Positions 28,593 to 35,431 of a stretch of DNA of 64,000 nucleotides are shown piece by piece. Position numbers and translations under genes: made by a program. The stretch lies in the NCBI RefSeq assembly GCF_036013645.1, contig NZ_CP107869.1:3100001-3164000 (forward strand). The letters are read 5' to 3'. Numbering within the stretch: the stretch's first letter is position 1; each line of letters begins with the position of its first letter. Source of the stretch: Streptomyces sp. NBC_00490 (lineage in GTDB: Bacteria > Actinomycetota > Actinomycetes > Streptomycetales > Streptomycetaceae). Below the pieces are notes generated by a model. The model did no database searches. It was not told the origin of the DNA and worked only from the letters and a program-made list of their open reading frames with translations.

Positions 28593-29288
28593 ATGTCTCG
28601 CCTCGCGACTCCCCCGCGCCGCACCGGGCTGCTCGTCGTCCAGCCGCTCAGACGGAAGCAGTGCGCCGAGTGCCGGGGCGGTCCGTTGTCGCTGCTGGTG
28701 CTGGAGGAGGGGGCGCCGCGGTGTCTGGACTGCGCCGATCTCGGGCATCTGGTGTTCCTGCCGCGCGGCGACACCGCGTTGACGCGCAGGGCGCGGGAGG
28801 AGAGCGCGCTGTCGGCGGTGGTCGTCCGGTTCAACCGGCGCAAGGCGAGATACGAGCGGCAGGGCGTGCTCGTGGAGGAGGAGGCGCTCACCCGGGCGGA
28901 GATGCGGTGCCTCGCGGACGCCGAGGCGCGGCGGCGGCGCCGGTCGCGGGACGCGCGGCGACGGGCGGCGGAGGACGTGCGGTTCACGGACACCTTCGCG
29001 GCGGAGATACGGCGGCTGTTTCCCGGCTGCCCGGCGGAGCGGGCGCAGGGGATCGCGGCGCACGCCTCGGTGCGGGGCAGCGGGCGGGTGGGGCGGAGTG
29101 CGGCGGGACGGGCGTTGTCGGAGGGGGCGGTGTTCTCGGCGGTCGTGGCGTCCGTACGGCATCTGGACACGCCCTACGACCAGTTACTGATGAGCGGAGT
29201 GCCGCGGCACGAGGCGCGCAGGCGGATCGCGGCGGCCGTGGAGAGGGTGCTGGGCGGATGGCGGGCGACGGAGGCCGAGGCCGGTTGA
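28593..29288 (+). CDS. DUF2293 domain protein with N-terminal CxxC pairs
   Basis: A 231-residue protein of unknown function. The N-terminus has two cysteine pairs (CAEC, CLDC) about 20 residues apart, likely a zinc ribbon. A basic helical stretch (EARRRRRSRDARRRAAED) leads to a C-terminal DUF2293-like segment with RLFPGCPAERAQGIAAHAS and HLDTPYDQLLMSGVPRHEAR. The zinc ribbon and basic region hint at nucleic-acid binding, which is inference. ATG 28593 follows the upstream gene by 56 bp. Confidence 0.72.
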   Translation: MSRLATPPRRTGLLVVQPLRRKQCAECRGGPLSLLVLEEGAPRCLDCADLGHLVFLPRGDTALTRRAREESALSAVVVRFNRRKARYERQGVLVEEEALTRAEMRCLADAEARRRRRSRDARRRAAEDVRFTDTFAAEIRRLFPGCPAERAQGIAAHASVRGSGRVGRSAAGRALSEGAVFSAVVASVRHLDTPYDQLLMSGVPRHEARRRIAAAVERVLGGWRATEAEAG

Positions 29289-29392
29289 GGGCGAGACCGC
29301 GGTCGTACGGCACCGCCGGACTGTGCCGCCGTGCCGCCGTGCCCGGGAGGGGACCGGCGATTCGGAGGACGGCGACGGGGGAAGGCTCTCCT

Positions 29393-29419
29393 CTTTGGAC
29401 GCCTTTGGAGGTCTTTGGA
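29393..29419 (+). repeat. Three CTTTGGA direct repeats with a 10-bp period
   Basis: CTTTGGA occurs at 29393, 29403 and 29413, in phase with one helical turn, about 115 bp upstream of the DUF1772 start. Phased heptamers of this kind often bind a cooperative regulator (OmpR- or SARP-like). No further promoter element was assigned. Confidence 0.6.
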
Positions 29420-29533
29420 CGCTCGCACATGCCCCCGCGGTCTTCAGCCATGGTGACCCTTCCCGTAGGGGAATTCACTTGTGGTGACGGTTGGCGCCGG
29501 GCAGGATCTCGGCTCGATGCGGGAGTTGACGAC

Positions 29534-30013
29534 ATGATCGAGGGACCGTACTTCGCACTGACGGTGCTGGGTGTGCTCGGCACCGGTCTGGTGGCCGGGG
29601 TCTTCTGCGCCTTCTCGACCTTCGTGATGAAGGGGCTCGCCGAGCTGCCGCCGGCGCAGGGCGTCGCCGCGATGAAGGCGATCAACGTGACCGCGCTGCG
29701 GCCCCCGTTCATGCTCGTGTTCGCCGGGTCGGCGGTGCTGTGCGCGGTGATCGCGGTGGTGACGTTCGTGCTGTGGCCGGAGGAGGGGACGGTGGAGCTG
29801 CTGCTGGGCAGCGCGCTGTATCTGTTCGGCTCGTTCGGGGTGACGATGGTCGCGAACGTGCCGCGCAACGACACGTTGATGAAGCTGGACGCGGGGACGG
29901 CCGAAGCGGCCGCGTACTGGCCGGAGTACGTGCGCGAGTGGACGGTCTGGAACCACGTCCGCATGGCCGCCGCGGGCGCCGCGGCACTGGCGTACGTGTT
30001 GGCCCTCACGTAG
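29534..30013 (+). CDS. DUF1772 (anthrone oxygenase-like) membrane protein
   Basis: A 159-residue protein with four predicted membrane helices (about residues 8-30, 55-78, 86-105 and 138-158). The segment ANVPRNDTLMKLDAGT plus WNHVRMAAAGAAAL is characteristic of the DUF1772 family, which includes anthrone oxygenases. The biochemical role here is unknown. ATG 29534 follows three phased direct repeats; no strong ribosome-binding site is visible. Confidence 0.85.
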   Translation: MIEGPYFALTVLGVLGTGLVAGVFCAFSTFVMKGLAELPPAQGVAAMKAINVTALRPPFMLVFAGSAVLCAVIAVVTFVLWPEEGTVELLLGSALYLFGSFGVTMVANVPRNDTLMKLDAGTAEAAAYWPEYVREWTVWNHVRMAAAGAAALAYVLALT

Positions 30014-30172
30014 CGGCGCGGGCACGGGGAAAGCCCCGCGGGACCGCTCGAAAGCGCTGTCCCCTCACCCTGGCCTCCCCCCCCTGCGCGAGTGGCCGAC
30101 GGGACGTATCGTGGCCGAAAGGGTGCCGCCGATGACGCACGGCCCGTCGATGCCCACGCAAGGAACACGGCC

Positions 30173-31660
30173 ATGGCCGATCCCAAGGGATTCATGACCA
30201 CCCCCCGCCAGGAGTGGCCCCGCCGGCCCGTCGAGGAACGGGTCGGGGACTGGGACGAGGTGTACGTCCCCGGGGCGTTGCTTCCCATCATCAACAAGCA
30301 GGCGGACCGCTGCATGGACTGCGGCATCCCCTTCTGCCACGACGCGTGTCCGCTGGGCAATCTGATCCCCGAGTGGAACGACCTGGTCAGCCGGGACGAC
30401 TGGCGGCAGGCCGCCGACCGGCTGCACGCCACGAACAACTTCCCCGAGTTCACCGGCCGGTTGTGCCCGGCGCCCTGCGAGGCAGGGTGTGTGCTCGCCA
30501 TCAACCAGCCCGCGGTCACCATCAAGAACGTCGAGGTCGCGATCGCCGACCAGGCCTGGGAGCTGGGGTTCGCACCACCGCGACCGCCGGACCGGCTCTC
30601 CGGGCGCACGGTCGCGGTGATCGGGTCGGGGCCGACCGGACTCGCGGCGGCACAGCAGCTGACCCGGGCGGGGCACACGGTCGCGGTGTTCGAGAAGGAC
30701 GACCGTCTCGGCGGGCTGATGCGGTACGGCATCCCCGCGTTCAAGATGGAGAAGCACCATCTTGAGCGGCGGATCGAGCAGATGCGGGCCGAGGGCACGA
30801 AGTTCCGTACGTCGACGGCGATCGGGCGGGACATCGGGGCGGCGGAGCTGCGGTCCCGGTACGACGCGGTGGTGATCGCGACCGGGGCCACGGCGTGGCG
30901 TGAACTGTCCGTACCCGGGCGGGAGTTGGCGGGCATCCATCAGGCGATGGAGTACCTGCCGCTGGCCAACCGGGTGTGCGAGGGGGACTTGGAGCGCTCC
31001 CCGATCTCCGCCGCCGGGAAGCATGTCGTCATCGTCGGCGGTGGTGACACGGGGGCCGACTGCCTGGGGACGGCGGTGCGTGAAGGGGCCGCGTCCGTCA
31101 GCCAGTTGGACATCTACGCCCAGCCGGGCGCCGAGCGCGACGAGGACGCCGAGCCCTGGCCGACGTATCCGAAGATCTACCGGCTGTCGGCCGCCCACGA
31201 GGAGGCCGGCGATCTCAGGACCGCGCCGGCGGCCCACGCGGACGCACGGCTGTTCGCGGCGTCCACGCTCCGCTTCACCGGCGACGCGGACGGGCAGGTG
31301 CGGTCGCTGCATCTGGTCGAGGTCGACGCCGAGCGGCGGCCGGTGGCGGGCACCGGGCGGACGCTCCCCGCCGACCTCGTCCTGCTCGCCCTCGGCTTCT
31401 CCGGGCCGGACCGGGAGGACGGGCTCGTCGATCAGCTGGGGCTGGCGATGGAGCCGCGCGGCACGATCACCCGGGACGCCGACTTCGCGACGAGTGCTCC
31501 CGGAGTGTTCGCCGCGGGAGACGCCGCCCGGGGGCAGTCGCTCATCGTGTGGGCGATCGCTGAGGGGCGGGCGGTGGCGGCGGCGGTCGACCGCCATCTG
31601 ACGGGCACGTCGCGGCTGCCGGCGCCGATCGGGCCGTACGACCGGCCGATGACGGTGTAG
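30173..31660 (+). CDS. gltD: GltD-like glutamate synthase small-subunit family protein (orphan)
   Basis: A 495-residue FAD/iron-sulfur oxidoreductase. The N-terminal ferredoxin-like domain has Cys47, 50, 55 and 59 (CMDCGIPFCHDAC) and Cys98, 102 and 106 (CPAPCEAGC). The FAD site VIGSGPTGLAAA, the NADPH site VIVGGGDTGADC and the C-terminal GVFAAGDAARGQSL follow. In glutamate synthase this subunit passes NADPH electrons to GltB. No gltB lies within the window, so this copy may serve another partner or a distant GltB. ATG 30173 (MADPKGFMTTPRQE) matches GltD starts. Confidence 0.9.
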   Translation: MADPKGFMTTPRQEWPRRPVEERVGDWDEVYVPGALLPIINKQADRCMDCGIPFCHDACPLGNLIPEWNDLVSRDDWRQAADRLHATNNFPEFTGRLCPAPCEAGCVLAINQPAVTIKNVEVAIADQAWELGFAPPRPPDRLSGRTVAVIGSGPTGLAAAQQLTRAGHTVAVFEKDDRLGGLMRYGIPAFKMEKHHLERRIEQMRAEGTKFRTSTAIGRDIGAAELRSRYDAVVIATGATAWRELSVPGRELAGIHQAMEYLPLANRVCEGDLERSPISAAGKHVVIVGGGDTGADCLGTAVREGAASVSQLDIYAQPGAERDEDAEPWPTYPKIYRLSAAHEEAGDLRTAPAAHADARLFAASTLRFTGDADGQVRSLHLVEVDAERRPVAGTGRTLPADLVLLALGFSGPDREDGLVDQLGLAMEPRGTITRDADFATSAPGVFAAGDAARGQSLIVWAIAEGRAVAAAVDRHLTGTSRLPAPIGPYDRPMTV

Positions 31661-32157
31661 CCGGGCCGAGCCGCGGACGGCGACGGCGGGCGCCACGGCC
31701 CGCCGGCCCCTCCCTCGTTCCGCTGGAGGAGGTGCGGCGTACTGCCTGCGAAGGAGCGCGCACCGGGCGCTCTCCTCCGGTGCTCACAATTTCTCTCCGT
31801 ACGGATGACGACGCTCGACGAACGTCACGGAGAAGGCGCACGCGACGGGGACAAACCTCGGAGCGACGTGGCGCTGGGCCTGGTCGACGCCCCCTGCCCC
31901 GGCCACCGTCCCGCTCGACCGGCCCGGCGAGGAGTCGTCGGCCGCGGCGGTCCGGCGCCATCTCGCGGTCGGACCGCCGTCGATCGAGCAGATCCATTAC
32001 GGGCTGAACCTCAGCCGAAAAGAGGCGGCACAGCCGCCGCTGCCGGTGGTGGCGGTCAGCCGCCCGGTGGACGCGCCCCAGCGCATCGCGTCCTGGTTCC
32101 CATGTGCCGGTGTCGAGCTCAACCATTGCTTAAACAGGCCTACTTCACAGCAACACC
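31661..32157. other. Intergenic region with terminator-like hairpin and headless coding signal
   Basis: Between the GltD-like gene and the convergent DUF397 gene. It contains a 7-bp hairpin at 31760-31783 and, from 31809, a frame with Streptomyces-like third-position bias but no start codon (listed separately). The rest shows no recognisable feature. Confidence 0.55.
31760..31783 (+). terminator. Candidate terminator after the GltD-like gene
   Basis: GCACCGG and CCGGTGC form a perfect 7-bp stem with a 10-nt loop, followed by TCACAATTTCTCTC, which is moderately T-rich. It lies 100 bp after the GltD stop. An alternative stem GAGCGC/GCGCTC overlaps it. Confidence 0.4.
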
Positions 32158-32204
32158 TCACGACAGCAGGAAGTCCGCCTCCCCCGCCTTGGCGCCCTCG
32201 ATGA
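31809..32204 (+). pseudogene. Headless open frame with coding bias, possible gene remnant
   Basis: The frame with codons starting at 31809 reads through about 130 codons, with high G/C at third positions until about 32090 (VRRHLAVGPPSIEQIHYGLN, then VVAVSRPVDAPQRIASWFP). It opens after a TGA with no ATG, GTG or TTG before the middle of the frame, and then runs into the DUF397 gene on the other strand. It may be the 3' relic of a lost gene, or chance. The protein was not recognised. Confidence 0.25.
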
Positions 32205-32412
32205 AGGCCGTCATCTCGTCGCTGGTGTAGATCAGCGCCGGGCCGTCCGGGTCCGTCGACTGACGGACGGCGATCCGCCCGTCGGCCAGCTTCATCGCCT
32301 CCAGGCAGTTGCCGCCGTTGCCGCCGCTCCAGGGCTTGTGCCAGCCCTCGCTGCCCAACTCCCGCGCGGGCATGCCGTTGTAAACCGGTATGCGCGGCTT
32401 GATGCGATCCAT
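32158..32412 (-). CDS. DUF397 domain protein
   Basis: An 84-residue protein of the Streptomyces DUF397 family: WHKPWSGGNGGNCLEAMKLADGRIAVRQS, DGPALIYTSDEMTAFIEGAKAGEADF. Such proteins are small partners of WhiJ-like XRE regulators and modulate development and antibiotic production. Its ATG follows the XRE stop directly, without a spacer, so translation is probably coupled. Confidence 0.95.
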   Translation of the reverse strand: MDRIKPRIPVYNGMPARELGSEGWHKPWSGGNGGNCLEAMKLADGRIAVRQSTDPDGPALIYTSDEMTAFIEGAKAGEADFLLS

Positions 32413-33273
32413 TCACAGCTCCTTGCGGAGATCCCGGAGGATCTCCTTCGTGCGATGTGCCGTAGCGGCCTGCGCCGCCATGCGGTCCATGACCTCGAGA
32501 TGGGTCGCCACCTCGGGACGCGCGTCGAGATAGACGGCGCCGGTCAGGTACTCGCTGTAGACCATGTCCGGAAGCTCCGGCACGGCGAATCGGAACAGCA
32601 CGAAGGGCCCGTACGTGCCGGGGTGCGGCCCGTTGGCGAACGGCGCGACCTGCAGGGTCACGTTGGGCAGCTTCGTGGCCTCGAGCAGTTTGTCGATCTG
32701 GGCACGCATCACCTCCGGGCCGCCGACAGGGCGGCGCAGCGCGGTCTCGTCCACCACGGCCCAGAACCGCGGTGCGTCGGGACGGGTGAGCAGTTCCTGG
32801 CGTTGTACTCGCAGTGCGACATGCCGTTCGATGTCGTCCGGGCTGGTCTGGCCGATGGCGCCCGACTTCAGGACACCACGGGCGTAGTCCTCGGTCTGCA
32901 GCAGTCCGGGCAGAAAGTGCGGGTCGTAGGACCGGATGAGGCCGGCGGCGCCCTCGAGGCTGACGTACATCGAGAACCAGCCGGGCAGGATGTCGTGGAA
33001 CCGCTGCCACCAACCGGGTTTGTTGGCCTCCTCGGCCAGCTCCACGAAGGCGTCGGCCTCCTCCTCGGAGACGCCGTAGGACTTCAGGAGCAGCTGGAGG
33101 TACGGGATCTTGAGGCCGACCTCGGCCATCTCCATCCGGCGGACCGTGGCGGGGGCGACGCGCAGGACGCGGGCGGCCTCCTCACGCTTGAGACCGGCGC
33201 GTTCGCGCAGGTCCAGCAGGCGTCGGCCGAGGACGACCTGGCCGACCGTCGGCGCGGACCGCGGCTCGCTCAC
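32413..33273 (-). CDS. XRE family regulator with DUF5753 domain (WhiJ-like)
   Basis: A 286-residue DNA-binding protein. Residues 8-65 form an XRE helix-turn-helix (VVLGRRLLDLRERAGLKREEAARVLRV, ATVRRMEMAEVGLKI). Residues 95-270 are the DUF5753 effector domain (LPGLLQTEDYARGVL, WAVVDETALRRPVGG). GTG 33273 follows GGGAGG by 6 bp; upstream in-frame ATGs lack a site. It forms an operon with DUF397 and is divergent from an HATPase gene. This is the whiJ/abaA-type cluster that in Streptomyces represses development or secondary metabolism until modified by its DUF397 partner. Confidence 0.93.
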   Translation of the reverse strand: MSEPRSAPTVGQVVLGRRLLDLRERAGLKREEAARVLRVAPATVRRMEMAEVGLKIPYLQLLLKSYGVSEEEADAFVELAEEANKPGWWQRFHDILPGWFSMYVSLEGAAGLIRSYDPHFLPGLLQTEDYARGVLKSGAIGQTSPDDIERHVALRVQRQELLTRPDAPRFWAVVDETALRRPVGGPEVMRAQIDKLLEATKLPNVTLQVAPFANGPHPGTYGPFVLFRFAVPELPDMVYSEYLTGAVYLDARPEVATHLEVMDRMAAQAATAHRTKEILRDLRKEL

Positions 33274-33461
33274 CCTCCACCTCCCGGACGTCCCTGAAGG
33301 TCCGAAGACCCGTAAAAACCTACGCAAAAGAATCCTGGCAGCCGGACGGCGCCATTCGAAGATCTATTCGAAGACCTGGTCGGATCTCCGGTGATCTCAA
33401 CTGGCGCCGCTCGACATGCTGTTGCGAGCAGTGTGCCACGGCCTTCCAGACCGTCACACAG

Positions 33462-33482
33462 CACTCTGCAATTTTCAGAGTG
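33462..33482. promoter_or_regulatory. Inverted repeat CACTCTG-N7-CAGAGTG, candidate XRE operator
   Basis: Perfect 7-bp arms (33462-33468 and 33476-33482) around an AT-rich CAATTTT. It abuts the next palindrome without a gap and lies in the divergent promoter between the XRE and HATPase genes. Confidence 0.55.
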
Positions 33483-33497
33483 ACACTTGCCAAGTGT
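33483..33497. promoter_or_regulatory. Palindrome ACACTTG-N-CAAGTGT, candidate XRE operator
   Basis: Perfect 7-bp arms around one central base, ending 16 bp before the likely HATPase start (GTG 33514). Binding here would block the promoter or initiation region of the HATPase gene, consistent with repression by the divergent WhiJ-like regulator. Confidence 0.6.
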
Positions 33498-33513
33498 TCA
33501 CGGCGGGGCGATA

Positions 33514-34161
33514 GTGGCAAGCGTGATTCCGTCCGCGCCCTTAGGAACAGACGCCGCCGCAGGCCCCCACAGCCTCGGCGCTGCTCCGGGAGCAACCCCT
33601 GGTGGGTCTGCTGCCGAGCGCCGGTTCCGGTTTGAGCTGGCCGCCCATCCGGGTTCTCCCGCCCAGGCCAGACGGCTGACGCGGGCCCGGCTGAACGGCT
33701 GGTCGGTCTGCGAGGACATCTGCGATTCGGCGGCCCTGGTGGTCACCGAGCTGGTCACCAACGCGATCGTGCACACGGCGAGCAGCCACATAGTGTGCGA
33801 GCTCCACGACGGCGACGAGCTGGTGCGAATAGCCGTGCGTGACGAAGGCTGCGCGCCGGGTGAGGTTCATCCGTCCGTGGCGCAGCGGGGCGAGGAGGAG
33901 CACGGGAGGGGACTCCTTCTCGTCGACGCCCTCTGTCACGCCTGGGGAGCCCATGAACACGGCCCCGGTCTGCTGGTCTGGGCGGAGCTCCCGCGCAAGG
34001 CCGACGCCCCGCGCCACGACTGCGGCCCCTGCAACGACCTGGGCTGGGGAGCGCGCCCCAAGCCCGGACCCGCCGACGGCTCGGGCGGCGAGCACGACGA
34101 CGCGGACGCGCGACACGACGGAACGGCGCGGCATCACGGGACGGGGGGTCCATGGCTGTGA
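33514..34161 (+). CDS. HATPase-domain anti-sigma-factor-like protein
   Basis: A 215-residue single-domain ATP-binding protein of the RsbW/SpoIIAB-like kinase group. Visible are the N box ALVVTELVTNAIVHT, the G1-type box VRDEGCAPGEV and the G2 box GRGLLLVDALCHAWG. A disordered His/Asp/Gly-rich tail of 50 residues follows. Such proteins sit beside WhiJ-like regulators in Streptomyces (abaA-type loci) and may be anti-sigma factors. The start is GTG 33514 or GTG 33523; a TTG at 33487 is less likely because it lies inside the palindrome. Confidence 0.82.
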   Translation: MASVIPSAPLGTDAAAGPHSLGAAPGATPGGSAAERRFRFELAAHPGSPAQARRLTRARLNGWSVCEDICDSAALVVTELVTNAIVHTASSHIVCELHDGDELVRIAVRDEGCAPGEVHPSVAQRGEEEHGRGLLLVDALCHAWGAHEHGPGLLVWAELPRKADAPRHDCGPCNDLGWGARPKPGPADGSGGEHDDADARHDGTARHHGTGGPWL

Positions 34162-34592
34162 GGCCCGCGACCGGCGGCAAGGTACTGACCCTGGACACGC
34201 TGGTCCGCCTCCGACGCGGCCTGCACACCCCGGCCGCACCCCGCCGCCTCCCGGTCCCCGACGGGATGACCACCCCCCTGGGCTGCGACGCGGTGGCGAT
34301 ACCCGCCCGCTTCGGTCCGCTGCTCATGCCCCGGCTGCCCCGTGCGGGGTGCGTCTACGCCGATGACACGCACTGGTGGTGGCTCGTCCCGTCGGACTCC
34401 GACTACGCCCTGGAGTGGCCCGCTCCGGCCCAGTACGCCACCGGCGCGATCGTTCCGGACGCGCCGGTGGCCCCCGACCTCATCCACCGCCCCGACGGCA
34501 AGCTTCCCTACACGCCGCCGATCCCGCTCTATCTGGCACTGTGCCGGGTCACGGGAACCACACCGACCTGGTCACGCCCGATCAGCGCGTAG
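34152..34592 (+). CDS. Conserved hypothetical protein of the WhiJ-type cluster
   Basis: A 146-residue protein starting MAVRPATGGKVLTLD and overlapping the HATPase stop by 10 bp, so translation is coupled. It has a Trp-rich centre (DDTHWWWLVPSDSDYALEWP) and a Pro-rich C-terminus; no known catalytic motif. Small proteins of this kind accompany Streptomyces HATPases near WhiJ-like regulators. Function unknown. Confidence 0.8.
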   Translation: MAVRPATGGKVLTLDTLVRLRRGLHTPAAPRRLPVPDGMTTPLGCDAVAIPARFGPLLMPRLPRAGCVYADDTHWWWLVPSDSDYALEWPAPAQYATGAIVPDAPVAPDLIHRPDGKLPYTPPIPLYLALCRVTGTTPTWSRPISA

Positions 34593-34627
34593 GTCTCCGA
34601 CGGTCGACCGGAGGGCTGAGAGGCCGT

Positions 34628-35250
34628 CTCCCGCGAGGCAGGCAAAACCGGGAATCACCGCAGGCGTCTGGCGGGCCGGCCGTGAGGCAGCGCGATCGCG
34701 CAGCAGGGCGCGGCTGACGGGAGACATCCGAGGCAGGCCGGCCGGGGATCGCCAAGCGCCGGCGGCGGGCCGGGCCCCGAGGCAGGACGACCGCGCAGCG
34801 GGGCACGGACTGCGGGAGTTTCCGAGACAGGCCAGCCGGGCACCGCTTCAGACCTCCGGCGGGTCGGCCGTGAGGCAGCGCGATCGCGCAGCAGGGCGCC
34901 GCCTGACGGGAGTCCACGAGACAGGCCGGCCGGGGATCGCCGCAGCCTCCGGGTAGGCCGTGAGGCAGGACGACCGCGCAGCGGGCCGCAGACCGCGGAA
35001 GTCTCCGAGACAGGCCGGCCCGGGGACCACCGCAGGCCCCCGTCGGGCCGGCCGCGAGGCAGGACGGCCGCGCAGTGGGCACGGAATGCGGGAGTCATCC
35101 GAGACAGGTCAGCCGGGGATCGCCGTACGCCTTCGGCAGGGCCGCCGCGAGGCAGGACCATCGCGCAGCGGGCCGCAGCCTCCGAGACAGGCCGCCGTAC
35201 GCCTCCGGGAGCCCCGCCACGGGGCGCAGACCGCGGGAGTCTCCTAGGCC
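34628..35250. repeat. Imperfect 90-95-bp tandem repeat array, about seven copies
   Basis: The marker GAGGCAG appears at 34684, 34779, 34872, 34962, 35056 and 35149 (spacings 95, 93, 90, 94, 93), with a shortened copy at 34635 and a remnant after 35180. Each unit carries GAGACAGGCCGGCCGGGGATC, then the GAGGCAGGACGACCGCGCAGC block. Unit length is not a multiple of three and copies are diverged, so it is an old non-coding minisatellite, unrelated in sequence to the 87-bp array at 22.5 kb. Confidence 0.88.
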
Positions 35251-35303
35251 AGGCGGGACCGGGATCGTCGTACGCCTCCGGCGGGGCCCCGAGTTAGGTG
35301 TTC

Positions 35304-35336
35304 GGGGCGCAGGCCCCGCCAAGGGGCCTGCGCCCC
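35304..35336. terminator. 14-bp perfect hairpin without U tail
   Basis: Arms 35304-35317 and 35323-35336 are perfectly complementary (GGGGCGCAGGCCCC) around a 5-nt loop. No T-run follows on either strand. This I-shaped form is usual for Streptomyces terminators. It would separate the WhiJ-type cluster from the ABC exporter about 95 bp downstream. Confidence 0.7.
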
Positions 35337-35431
35337 GCGGCGTACGCCCGCGCGTCTCCGTAGCTCCGTCTGCGCCCTGCCCCCGGCATCCCCCTCCCGC
35401 GATAGTGGCCCACGAGCGGGGGAGGTCGACG

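Larger units (their letters stand above)
34593..35431. other. Intergenic region filled by a second minisatellite and a hairpin
   Basis: About 840 bp between the WhiJ-type cluster and an ABC exporter gene. It consists of an imperfect 90-95-bp tandem array (34628-35250), a 14-bp perfect hairpin (35304-35336) and the exporter leader. Open frames across it change phase between copies, so it is not coding. Confidence 0.7.

Noticed and set aside
32338..33297. 319-residue plus-strand frame
   Set aside because: Antisense shadow of the XRE-DUF5753 gene.
34582..35161. Cys/Pro-rich minus-strand frames over the second minisatellite
   Set aside because: Frame phase changes between copies because unit length varies (90-95 bp), so no continuous repeat protein is encoded.
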